NCBI GenBank assembly: GCA_942490855.1
Contig: CALNYS010000005.1
Location: 248,001 to 312,000 of the forward strand
Origin: CALNYS01 sp942490855
GTDB lineage: Bacteria; Planctomycetota; Phycisphaerae; Phycisphaerales; UBA1924
DNA: 64,000 nucleotides
Direction: 5' to 3'
Within the stretch, counting starts at the first letter, position 1, and every line of letters begins with the position of its first letter. The position numbers and the translations under genes were made by a program. Shown one piece after another: positions 24,427 through 32,131 of this stretch. The notes under the pieces are model-generated. The model saw nothing but the letters and a program-made list of their open reading frames with translations. It ran no database searches and had not been told where the DNA came from.

Positions 24427-25664
24427 GAAAGAAGAACGCGTTTATCACGGCGTTTGCAGCGGCGTTCGCCGGCGCCCTGGTCACGACGTACATCACCACG
24501 CGCGCCGCGAATGCGCCCGCGCCGACTCCAATCGCCCTCACGCCCTCCGAGATCGTCACGGTCGAGCACGACGGGGCCGTCGCGCAGCGCACCGCCCCGG
24601 GGGTGTGGACGATCACGCTCCCGTCGGACGACACCGCGTGGCCCGGCTCCACCGCCGCGGTGCGCGCCGCCCTCCGCGCCGCCGCGGATATCACCGCGAT
24701 CGAAGCCGCCGGCGCCGCGGGTTCCGAACCGCCCCGTGTCTACCGTTTCACGAACGCCGACGGCGACTCGCGCACTCTCGCGATCGCGGACGCCGCCATC
24801 GGCGGCAAGCAGAGCGTCGTCATCGACTCCGCTTCGACCGTCCGCGCCCCCGCCGAACTCGTCGCCCGCCTCGAACCGGGCCCGGCCGCGTGGCGCGACC
24901 ACTCCGTCTTCCCCGGAGCCGGCGCCGAGATCACCCGCCTGCTGATCCAGCAACCCGCGACCGAGACCGACCCCGCGCTCGAGATCGACCTCATCAAGAC
25001 CGCCGGACGCTGGCTCATCGCGTCGCCCGTGCTCGCGCGCGCCAGCGACGACGCGGTGCGCACCGCGATCGCCCGCGTCGCCGGCGCGTCGATCGTCCGC
25101 TTCCTCGACGGCGCGCCAGACGACCTCACCACCGGCCTCGACTCGCCCGCGTTCGTGATCATCACCGAAGCGGGCGAGCGCGTCCGTCGCCTCAACTTCG
25201 GCGCGCAGGCCGACGCCGCCGGCGCCCAGCGTTTCGCGACCACCGGCGCCGGGCACTACTTCGTCGCCGACACCTCGCTCCTCCGCGAGCTCCGTCTCGA
25301 CCCAGCCGCTTACACCGACCGGCGCGTCAGCGTCGTGTCCCCCGCCGACGTCCACGCGCTGCGCCTGAACGACACGCGCGCCACGCGCACACTCAGCGGC
25401 TGGACCGACGCCCCCTTCGACCCCGCCGCGATCCTGCTCGCCCTCACCGCCCGCGCCGACGCCACCGTCACGTTCGAGGCGCCCGACGGGTGGAGCGAGC
25501 GCGCCGCCATCGCCCTCGAAGACCTCGCCGGCGATCCCCTCGATGTCATCACCATCGGCGAAGACGCCGCGGGCGCCCTGCACGCCGAGACGTCGATCCC
25601 CGGCGGCGGCCCCGTGTACTACGCGCTCCCCGCCACGCTCCGTCAGTCGCTCGCGCTCGAGTAA
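24423..25664 (+). CDS. DUF4340 domain protein, exporter-associated
   Basis: The start ATG 24423 overlaps the GldG-like stop (ATGA); the product is 413 residues. One N-terminal membrane helix (AFITAFAAAFAGALVTTYIT) anchors an extracytoplasmic region with two DUF4340-like halves: WTITLPSDDTAWPGSTAAVR, SVVIDSASTVRAPAELVARL and WLIASPVLARASDDAVRTAI. DUF4340 proteins regularly follow GldG-like genes, supporting one complex. The end overlaps the convergent ribD end by 22 bases (25643-25664). Confidence 0.88.
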   Translation: MRKKNAFITAFAAAFAGALVTTYITTRAANAPAPTPIALTPSEIVTVEHDGAVAQRTAPGVWTITLPSDDTAWPGSTAAVRAALRAAADITAIEAAGAAGSEPPRVYRFTNADGDSRTLAIADAAIGGKQSVVIDSASTVRAPAELVARLEPGPAAWRDHSVFPGAGAEITRLLIQQPATETDPALEIDLIKTAGRWLIASPVLARASDDAVRTAIARVAGASIVRFLDGAPDDLTTGLDSPAFVIITEAGERVRRLNFGAQADAAGAQRFATTGAGHYFVADTSLLRELRLDPAAYTDRRVSVVSPADVHALRLNDTRATRTLSGWTDAPFDPAAILLALTARADATVTFEAPDGWSERAAIALEDLAGDPLDVITIGEDAAGALHAETSIPGGGPVYYALPATLRQSLALE

Positions 25665-26743
25665 ACGCTCATCGTGTCGTCCCCGACCCGTCGCAGCGCC
25701 GCCAGCCGCCACCCGCGCGCCGCGTCGAGCGTGCGCCCGCTGGCGATGTCCACACCCCGCCGACCGCCAGAGTCTCCCAGCACCATCGGCGCCGTGAACA
25801 CCAGCAGCTCATCAGCGAGCCCGTCGCGGATCAACGCGCCCGTCAACGTCGGCCCGGCCTCGCACAGCACCTGCTGCACTCCGTACTCGCGAGAAAGATG
25901 CGCCATCGCTGCGCGCGCATCGACGCGCCCGTTCGCTTCACCGACCGCCACGACCCGCACCCCCGCGTCGCGCAGCGCGCCCGCGTTCGCGTCGTCGGCA
26001 CAGTAGATCACCACGGGAGCCGCCGCGGCGCTCTGCACCAGCCGCGAGCTCAATGGCGTCGTGAGCCCCGTGTCGAACACCACGCGCATCGCTGTATTCC
26101 GTGTGCGCACGCCCCGCGCGGTCAGCAGCGGGTCGTCCGCCCGCACCGTCCCGGCGCCGACGAGCACCGCGTCCACCCGCCCGCGCACCCGGTGCACGAG
26201 GCGGCGCGAGCGCTCGCCGCTGATCCACTGCGACTCCCCGTCGCCCGTCGCGACGAACCCGTCGATTGTCTGTGCCCACTTGCACGTCACGAACGGGAGC
26301 CCGCGCGTCACGCCCTTGACGAACGCCGCTCCGACCCGCACCGCGGCGGGCTCCGCCAGCACCCGGCAGCGCACGCCCGCGTCCTCCAGCGTCGTGAACC
26401 CCCCGCCGGACTCGGGGCCCGGGTCCAGCGCCGCCGCCACGACCTCCGCCACGCCGGCCGCGACGAGCGCGTCGGCGCACGGCGGCTGTTTTCCATAGTG
26501 CGAGCACGGTTCGAGCGTCACGTACGCCGTCGCGCCGCGCGGGTCGCGCCCGTTGCGCGCACACGACGCGAGCGCCTCGACCTCCGCGTGCGCCCCGCCG
26601 AACGCGCGGTGATGCCCGACGCCGATGATCTCCCCATCGGGCGAAACGAGGACGCACCCCACCATCGGGTTGGCCAGCGTGCGCCCGAACCCGCGCCACG
26701 CGTGGCGGGCCGCCAAACGAAGACAAACCGCGTCGCGCGTCAC
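25643..26743 (-). CDS. ribD: Bifunctional riboflavin biosynthesis deaminase/reductase
   Basis: The start is GTG 26743 (MTRDAVCLRLAARHAW), overlapping the rnhB-like stop as GTGA; 366 residues. The N-terminal cytidine-deaminase-like domain (1-145) has the zinc site in GGAHAEVEAL and TLEPCSHYGKQPPCADAL (canonical proteins have HxGRTPPC). The C-terminal reductase domain (about 150-360) includes TCKWAQTIDGFVATGDGES and VLCEAGPTLTGALIRDGL. It deaminates and then reduces the pyrimidine intermediate from GTP cyclohydrolase II. No other rib gene is nearby. Confidence 0.93.
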   Translation of the reverse strand: MTRDAVCLRLAARHAWRGFGRTLANPMVGCVLVSPDGEIIGVGHHRAFGGAHAEVEALASCARNGRDPRGATAYVTLEPCSHYGKQPPCADALVAAGVAEVVAAALDPGPESGGGFTTLEDAGVRCRVLAEPAAVRVGAAFVKGVTRGLPFVTCKWAQTIDGFVATGDGESQWISGERSRRLVHRVRGRVDAVLVGAGTVRADDPLLTARGVRTRNTAMRVVFDTGLTTPLSSRLVQSAAAAPVVIYCADDANAGALRDAGVRVVAVGEANGRVDARAAMAHLSREYGVQQVLCEAGPTLTGALIRDGLADELLVFTAPMVLGDSGGRRGVDIASGRTLDAARGWRLAALRRVGDDTMSVYSSASD

Positions 26744-27669
26744 GCGAGCCGCACCAGCGGGTCGACCACGTCGCGCCCCAGTTGTGCGCGCGCCTCGCGG
26801 ATCCAGCGGTTGGCGTCTGTGCCGTAGCCCGCCGTCGGCTTGAGCTCGGGCGCCAGCTCGCCGAACGCGCGGTTGAAGCGTTCCATCACCAGCTCCCGCG
26901 ACCACTTCGCGACGACCGACGCCAGCGCCGTCGTGTAGCGTCGCCCGTCCCCGCCGACGAGCACCTCGACGATCATCTCCCGCCCCGGCGCGCGCAGGCG
27001 GCACGCCACGCGGTCCTCGTCGCGCGCGATCTCGGCGATCTCGGCGTCGGGCACAGCCGCGCCCAGCGCGGCGAGGTAGCGCGTGCGTCCGCCGAGGCGG
27101 TCGAGCGACACGACCGCGCCGCCCTCGCTCCGCTCCCACACCCAGCGCAGGCGCGGCGCGATCATCTCGAGTTCCATCTGCGCTTTCGAGCGGGTGCGCC
27201 GCCAGAGATCGTTGAAGCGCGCCGCCGAGGCCGCCTCGACGCCCAGCGCCTCGAGGCGCGCGTCGGCTCCGTTGAGCCTGCCGCGCAGGACGTTGGCGGC
27301 GATCCCGCGGGCCGGCGCGTCCTCGCCGAGGGCGAACGCGCCCAGGCGCGTCGCCGGCGCCTCGACGCCCAGCGCCGCCAGCGCGTCAACATCCGTCTCC
27401 GCTTCGGCGCCCAGCTGCGCCAGGTGCGCCGTCGCGGAGCGCTCGAGCTCGCGCAGCGGGCGCGCACCTGAACGCTTGAGCTTCTTCGAATCGTCCACGA
27501 GCAGCGTCGCGGCCTTGCGGTCCGCCCAGCGACCGACGTCCGGGCCAAGCAGCGCCCACAGGTCCGGCGGCGACGCCGTGTCCCCGGGGACCTCGAACGC
27601 CGCGAAGCCGACGCACAGCGGGCCCAGGCGCGGGCCGTACCCCGCCTCGTCGATCCCAGCGATCAGCAC
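26740..27669 (-). CDS. RNase HII-like protein with lineage-specific insertion
   Basis: The start is GTG 27669; 309 residues, about 100 more than a standard RNase HII. The N-terminus GIDEAGYGPRLGPLCVG matches the first active-site motif, but with Tyr in place of the usual Arg/Lys (DEAGRGP). Later motifs DDSKKL, VVSLDRLGGRTRYLAAL (catalytic Asp) and ALASVVAKWSREL agree with type 2 RNase H. The insertion (about 85-160) is helical. It should cleave RNA in RNA-DNA hybrids, but the altered motif leaves substrate choice open; if the genome has a separate normal rnhB this may be a divergent paralog. It is coupled to ribD by a 4-base overlap. Confidence 0.8.
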   Translation of the reverse strand: MLIAGIDEAGYGPRLGPLCVGFAAFEVPGDTASPPDLWALLGPDVGRWADRKAATLLVDDSKKLKRSGARPLRELERSATAHLAQLGAEAETDVDALAALGVEAPATRLGAFALGEDAPARGIAANVLRGRLNGADARLEALGVEAASAARFNDLWRRTRSKAQMELEMIAPRLRWVWERSEGGAVVSLDRLGGRTRYLAALGAAVPDAEIAEIARDEDRVACRLRAPGREMIVEVLVGGDGRRYTTALASVVAKWSRELVMERFNRAFGELAPELKPTAGYGTDANRWIREARAQLGRDVVDPLVRLA

Positions 27670-27735
27670 GTATCGCCCCGCATGGCGTCACTTTCCGCCC
27701 CGCCGAGCCGGGCGTCAACCGGCGGGGTGTGCGCA

Positions 27736-27767
27736 GAAAAAAAGCGGCGCCCCGGGGGACGCCGCTT
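27736..27767 (-). terminator. Rho-independent terminator of the prepilin-like gene
   Basis: On the minus strand AAGCGGCG and CGCCGCTT (27760-27767 with 27742-27749) form an 8-base stem with a 10-base loop, followed by seven T residues (27737-27743 read as A on the plus strand). It lies 25 bases past the stop of the prepilin-like gene. Confidence 0.88.
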
Positions 27768-27791
27768 GTCACGTTCAGATACGAGGTTGGA

Positions 27792-28940
27792 TCAGAAGTC
27801 GCGACCCCAGGGGCCACCCTCGGTGTGGATGAAGTACGCGCGGGATTCACCGGGCGAGACCAGGTCGTCGGTGCCGATTTCCGCGCCGCCGTTCCACGTG
27901 TGGATCGTCGAGACGTAGTCGCCGTTGACGCGGGCGTCACGGATGTCCTTGCCGGAGAACTGCAGCGCGATCTCTTCGAAGCAACGGATCAGACGGGCGG
28001 AGCCGTCGGCGAGAGATACGGCCGACTCGGTGTTCACGCCCCAGTAACGGGAGTTGCGCCCGCTGTTCCAGGCCTCGAAATCCACGAAGATGCCCTTCTT
28101 GGACGGGTGACGGAAGTCATCGAGGGCGATGTACTCGAGGAAGAAGTTCCAGTCCGGGGGCGAGACGCCGAAGCCGAGCTTGAAGAAGGACTCGCCGCTC
28201 CCGGCGCTGCCGGGGCCGGAGGAGCTCTGACGGTCGCGGAAGAAGTTCTTGCCGGAAAGACCGGCGACGTTCGGGGACGCGAACGACCCGAGCATGGCCG
28301 AAAGCGAGTAACGCCAGCTGCCGGAGTAGAAGTACGAGAGGTTCTCGTCGACGGTGCTGCGACGCGCCCACGAATCGTTCTCGACATCGACGTACGGGGT
28401 GGCGGGCCAGACGCCCTGGCCTTCAAAGTTAAGACGGGTGTCGTCCTGCGGGAGACGGGCCCCCTTGATGAAGTCCCACTGCGGGCTGTAGAGGGAGTCA
28501 CCGGCGGCGACGAACATGTCCTGGAAGATGCCCCAGCCGCTGCCCTCGGTGATGTACTGCCCGAAGACAAGCGGGTAGCACTTCCAGTAGGCGTTGCCGC
28601 GGATGCCCTTGTTCAGGAGCAGGCCGTTGTCCGGGAAATCGGTGCCGGCGATGCTCTGCGAGAGGATACGCGCCGGGCGGCTGCGCCCGAAGCCGCGAGC
28701 GCTCGCGGTGCTGTTCGTCAGCGGGATGCCGGCGGGAGCGTTGGGCATGCGCCCCTTCTGCTCGGCCGCGTAGTTGTGAGCGCCCTTGACCTGATCGCCC
28801 AGACGGGAGACGTCGATCAGCTGGCGCCCCTTACGGCGGGCCTCGCCCAGAGCCGGGAGCAGCAGGCCGATCAGCACCGCGATGATGCTGATGACAACCA
28901 AGAGCTCCACGAGCGTAAAGCCTTTGCGACGTTGAATCAT
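27792..28940 (-). CDS. Prepilin-type (type II secretion pseudopilin-like) surface protein
   Basis: The start ATG 28940 has AAGGAG upstream and gives 382 residues. The N-terminus MIQRRKGFTLVELLVVISI is a classic type IV prepilin leader, cut after the Gly before Phe, followed by a hydrophobic helix through LIGLLLPALGEARRKGRQL. The rest is a large globular domain rich in aromatic residues; near the C-terminus VSLADGSARLIRCFEE recalls the H-x9-DG proteins that planctomycetes carry in many copies. Known relatives are processed by prepilin peptidase and displayed on the surface; no assembly genes are near. It has its own terminator. Confidence 0.9.
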   Translation of the reverse strand: MIQRRKGFTLVELLVVISIIAVLIGLLLPALGEARRKGRQLIDVSRLGDQVKGAHNYAAEQKGRMPNAPAGIPLTNSTASARGFGRSRPARILSQSIAGTDFPDNGLLLNKGIRGNAYWKCYPLVFGQYITEGSGWGIFQDMFVAAGDSLYSPQWDFIKGARLPQDDTRLNFEGQGVWPATPYVDVENDSWARRSTVDENLSYFYSGSWRYSLSAMLGSFASPNVAGLSGKNFFRDRQSSSGPGSAGSGESFFKLGFGVSPPDWNFFLEYIALDDFRHPSKKGIFVDFEAWNSGRNSRYWGVNTESAVSLADGSARLIRCFEEIALQFSGKDIRDARVNGDYVSTIHTWNGGAEIGTDDLVSPGESRAYFIHTEGGPWGRDF

Positions 28941-29174
28941 GTCCGACCGCTCCTTACTTGTGTTCGTTTTCTCCGGCGGCTCGGGCGTCCTGCCCATCGA
29001 CCGCCGTAGCCGCCCCTCGGGGGACGGCGGGTCTGATCGTAAAACTATAGCACGCCGCGTCGGCGCCCCATAGTCTGGTGTGTGTGGTAGATGCGAGCGT
29101 CCTGCCCGTTCACGGGCAGGCCTCCCGCGACCGCCCGCACCCGCACGGGGCGACGGCACGGCGACCACGGATAA

Positions 29175-29260
29175 TGCGGCTGAGAGGAATCGAACCTCCA
29201 CGGGGTTTTACCCCCACTAGGACCTGAACCTAGCGCGTCTGCCAATTCCGCCACAGCCGC
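29175..29260 (-). tRNA. tRNA-Leu (anticodon CAG)
   Basis: Read on the minus strand, GCGGCTG at the 5' end pairs with CAGCCGC at the 3' end, with discriminator A. The anticodon stem is CTAGG/CCTAG with loop TTCAGGT, giving anticodon CAG. A long variable arm (class II) and the T-arm with GGTTCGATTCC fit a leucine tRNA. Length 86; the CCA end is not encoded. A separate perfect 8-base hairpin (29101-29120) lies 55 bases downstream. Confidence 0.96.
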
Positions 29261-29474
29261 AGCGAAGAGGGCAGACAGCATACCCGTCGCGCCGCTGATG
29301 ACAACTCCGTAGCGGTTCCCGCCGCGGAGTTGCCCCGAAGAACGCCCCATAAAGGGCCAGGAGAGACGGAATCCGTGCGTTGAACGGGTCATCGTTCTAG
29401 GTATCCGCACCTCTGCGAGTGCTGGTTCCACGCGAGGCGCAAAAACCGGGCTCCCGCTCTCCTTGCCCCCTGTC

Positions 29475-30533
29475 TCATGCCTCAACGGGCTCTGCGGCCT
29501 CGGCGGGGGCCTCCGCGGCCGCCCCGCGGGGCGTGATCCCCCGCGCCTCGAGGATCTTGGCCTTGATCTCGGTAATCAGCTCCGGGTTCTCCTTGAGGAA
29601 CCGCTTGGAGTTCTCACGCCCCTGCCCGAGGCGGACGTCGCCGTAGCTGAACCACGCGCCGGCCTTCTCGACGATGTCGTCCCCGACCGCGAGGTCGAGC
29701 AGGTCGCCGACGACGCTGATGCCCTCGTTGAACATGATGTCGAACTCGGCCTGACGGAAGGGCGGCGCGACCTTGTTCTTAACGATCTTGGCGCGGACGT
29801 GGTTGCCGATGTGCGTGTCGCCCTCTTTGAGCGCGCCGACGCGCCGGATGTCCACGCGCACCGAGGCGTAGAACTTCAGCGCGCGCCCGCCGGGGGTGGT
29901 CTCGGGCGACCCGAACATGACGCCGATCTTCTCGCGGATCTGGTTGATGAAGATGACGGTGCAGCTGCTCTTGGAGATCGCGCCGGTGAGCTTGCGCAGC
30001 GCCTGGCTCATCAGTCGTGCCTGGAGGCCGACGTGGGTATCCCCCATTTCGCCCTCGATTTCCGCACGCGGGATGAGCGCCGCGACGGAGTCGATCACGA
30101 TGATGTCCACCGCGCCCGAGCGCACGAGCATCTCGCAGATCTCCAGCGCCTGCTCGCCCGAGTCGGGCTGCGACACCAGCAGGTCGTCGATGTTCACGCC
30201 CAGACGCTTCGCCCACGTGGGGTCGAGCGCGTGCTCGGCGTCGATGAACGCCGCGACGCCGCCGTCGCGCTGCACGGTCGCAAGCGTGTGCAGCGCCAGC
30301 GTCGTCTTGCCCGAGCTCTCGGGCCCGTAGATCTCGATGACCCGCCCGCGCGGGAACCCGCGACCGCCCAGCGCGAGGTCGAGCGACAGGGCGCCCGTCT
30401 CGATGCCGGGGATCGACAGGTGCGCGTCCTCGTCGAGCCGCATGATCGAGCCCTTGCCGAACGATTTCTCGATCTGGCTCAGGGCCCGCTTGAGGGAATC
30501 AGAGTGACCCTTGGTCTCGGTGGCGCCCGCCAT
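29475..30533 (-). CDS. recA: Recombinase RecA
   Basis: The 352-residue protein has all RecA landmarks: the N-terminal helix ending ALSQIEKSFGKGSIMRL, Walker A GPESSGKTTL, Walker B VDIIVIDSVAAL, loop L1 EGEMGDTHVGLQARLMSQAL, loop L2 INQIREKIGVMFGSPETTPG, and a short acidic Ala/Glu-rich C-terminus. No intein is present. It drives strand exchange and SOS co-protease activity. I see no convincing LexA operator upstream; a promoter candidate is listed at 30585-30613. Confidence 0.98.
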   Translation of the reverse strand: MAGATETKGHSDSLKRALSQIEKSFGKGSIMRLDEDAHLSIPGIETGALSLDLALGGRGFPRGRVIEIYGPESSGKTTLALHTLATVQRDGGVAAFIDAEHALDPTWAKRLGVNIDDLLVSQPDSGEQALEICEMLVRSGAVDIIVIDSVAALIPRAEIEGEMGDTHVGLQARLMSQALRKLTGAISKSSCTVIFINQIREKIGVMFGSPETTPGGRALKFYASVRVDIRRVGALKEGDTHIGNHVRAKIVKNKVAPPFRQAEFDIMFNEGISVVGDLLDLAVGDDIVEKAGAWFSYGDVRLGQGRENSKRFLKENPELITEIKAKILEARGITPRGAAAEAPAEAAEPVEA

Positions 30534-30584
30534 GTCTGCCGTCCTTTCTCAGCGCCGCTGAGGCGCGTCCGTGCCTATATCCGG

Positions 30585-30613
30585 ACGGTACCGCTGGGGT
30601 CGCGGGCCGTCAA
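30585..30613 (-). promoter_or_regulatory. Candidate recA promoter
   Basis: On the minus strand TTGACG (30613-30608) is followed after 17 bases by TACCGT (30590-30585), about 50 bases before the recA ATG. The -35 box is close to consensus (5 of 6), the -10 box weak. The region between this and murD shows no inverted repeat of a known LexA type. Confidence 0.35.
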
Positions 30614-30632
30614 TGTTCGGAAGTCGATAGGT

Positions 30633-31916
30633 TTACCGAACCCCGAACGCCGCGTCAACCCCGCGCCCCACCGCGAGCGACGCGAACTGGGCCCCCCGCT
30701 CCTCGAAATCGCGGAACTGGTCCCACGAGGCGCAGCCGGGGCTCAGGAGGACCGTCTCGCCGGGGGTCGCTTCGCCTAGGGCCGCGGCGACGCCCGCCTC
30801 CAGCGTGCCGCACACCTGCCCGCCGATCGCCTTCGCTGTCGCGCCGATGGTGTACAGGCCGGCGAGATCGGGGGCGAGGGCGCGGATGGCGGAGAGGTCC
30901 ACGCCCTTGTCGTAGCCGCCCGCGATGAGGTGCACGCCCGCGGGGCCGGCGCACGCGGCGACGGCCAGGAGCGTCGAGCCCGGGGTGGTGGATTTGGAGT
31001 CGTTGACGATGCGCACGCCGTCCCGCTCGCCGACGACCTGCAACCGGTGCGGCAACCCCGGGAAGCGGGCGATGGCGTCGCGGGCGCGCTCCAGGTCGTC
31101 CGTGCGGCACGCCGCGGCGATCGCTGAGAGCGCCAGATCCGCGTTTGCGGTGTTGTGTTTGCCTAGCAGCGTGAGGTCGCGATCGACCGTCAGCGTGCGC
31201 GCGCGGCGGTCGGTCCAGTCGGCGAGCTCGTCGGGCAGCACGGCGAGGTCGTCGTCGGTCTGGTCGGCGAGGATCTGTTTCTTCGCTTTTTCGTAGTGCG
31301 CCATGTCGCCGTGCCAGTCGAGGTGGTTGGGCGCGAGGTTGGTGACGACGGCGATGTGGGGCGACCAATTGGAGCGGGCGAGCCACCAGAGTTGGGCGCT
31401 CGAGAGTTCGAGGACGACGTGGTGGTCGGGCGCGATGTTGGGGAGTTCGCGGAGGAGAGAACCGCCGATGTTGCCGCCGAGGTGGACGGTTTCGCCCATC
31501 GCGCGGAGGCCCTCGGCGAGGAGGGTGGCGGTGGTGCTTTTGCCGGCGCTGCCCGTCACGGCGATGACGCGCCCGCGGTCGGGGAGGCGCTCGGCGAGGA
31601 GTTCGATCTCGCTGGTGACGAGGACGGCGTGCTTTTGAGCGGTGTGGAGGAGGTCGTTGCGCCAGGGCTTGGGGACGGCGGGGTTGACGACGACGAGGTC
31701 GGCGACGGCGAAGTCCGCGGCGTCGTGCGCGCCGAGGCGGGTCTCGACGGCGGCTGGGAGCTGGGCGAGGGAGTCGGCGAGGGCGGCTTCGTCGGCGAGG
31801 TCGGTGACGAGGACGTCGGCGCCTTGTTCGCAGAGCCAGCGCGCGACGCCGATGCCTCCGCCGAAGCGGCCCAGGCCCATGACGACGGCGCGTTGTCCTG
31901 CGAAGTCGGTGATCAC
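30633..31916 (-). CDS. murD: UDP-N-acetylmuramoyl-L-alanine--D-glutamate ligase
   Basis: The start is GTG 31916 (MITDFAGQRAVVMGLGRFG); the longer upstream frame runs through palindromic repeat sequence. 427 residues. The N-terminal Rossmann part (VVMGLGRFGGGIGVARWL) is followed by the ATP loop VIAVTGSAGKSTTATLL (Gly-Lys-Ser/Thr of Mur ligases), the metal region NLAPNHLDWHGDMAHYEKAK, and IVNDSKSTTPGSTLLAV. It adds D-glutamate to the peptidoglycan precursor in the cytoplasm. In many bacteria it lies in the division cluster; here it stands apart, next to recA. Confidence 0.93.
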   Translation of the reverse strand: MITDFAGQRAVVMGLGRFGGGIGVARWLCEQGADVLVTDLADEAALADSLAQLPAAVETRLGAHDAADFAVADLVVVNPAVPKPWRNDLLHTAQKHAVLVTSEIELLAERLPDRGRVIAVTGSAGKSTTATLLAEGLRAMGETVHLGGNIGGSLLRELPNIAPDHHVVLELSSAQLWWLARSNWSPHIAVVTNLAPNHLDWHGDMAHYEKAKKQILADQTDDDLAVLPDELADWTDRRARTLTVDRDLTLLGKHNTANADLALSAIAAACRTDDLERARDAIARFPGLPHRLQVVGERDGVRIVNDSKSTTPGSTLLAVAACAGPAGVHLIAGGYDKGVDLSAIRALAPDLAGLYTIGATAKAIGGQVCGTLEAGVAAALGEATPGETVLLSPGCASWDQFRDFEERGAQFASLAVGRGVDAAFGVR

Positions 31917-31997
31917 GCGCAGTGTAGGGAAGCGGGTGGCGGCATGAACCGAGCGTTGGGCGCGCGTGAGGGATCGGGCTTCGCCCGGTTGTACTGA

Positions 31998-32035
31998 CCC
32001 CTCACCCTGCCCTCTCCCGGTGGGAGAGGGTGGGA
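31998..32035. repeat. Intergenic palindromic repeat, copy 1
   Basis: CCCTCTCCC (32010-32018) and GGGAGAGGG (32022-32030) form a 9-base stem with a 3-base loop, preceded by CCCTCACCCTG. The same palindrome occurs at 32070-32118 and 57528-57566, always between genes. It lies between the murD start and the M28 peptidase start. Confidence 0.75.
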
Positions 32036-32069
32036 CCAGACGGCTCGCTGCGCTCGCTTTTGGCTTTGG

Positions 32070-32118
32070 CCCCTCACCCCGGCCCTCTCCCCATCGGAGA
32101 TGGGGCGAGGGAGGGGAG
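32070..32118. repeat. Intergenic palindromic repeat, copy 2
   Basis: It opens like copy 1 with CCCCTCACCCCGGCCCTCT, then CCCCATC and GATGGGG form the stem around GGA. It sits 14 bases before the M28 peptidase start, so it will lie in that gene's leader if transcription begins upstream. Confidence 0.7.
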
Positions 32119-32131
32119 GTATCGTGGCGGC

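Noticed and set aside
24605..26827. A 740-codon plus-strand frame from the DUF4340 gene into ribD
   Set aside because: It is an alternative frame of the DUF4340 gene and antisense to ribD; its product is almost only Arg, Pro and His.
30534..30632. LexA operator in front of recA
   Set aside because: GTTCGG and CCGAAC occur there but with a spacing that does not match any known LexA box.
31998..32118. Two close palindromes considered as CRISPR repeats
   Set aside because: Only two imperfect copies, no further units and no cas genes; a third copy lies far away as a single element.
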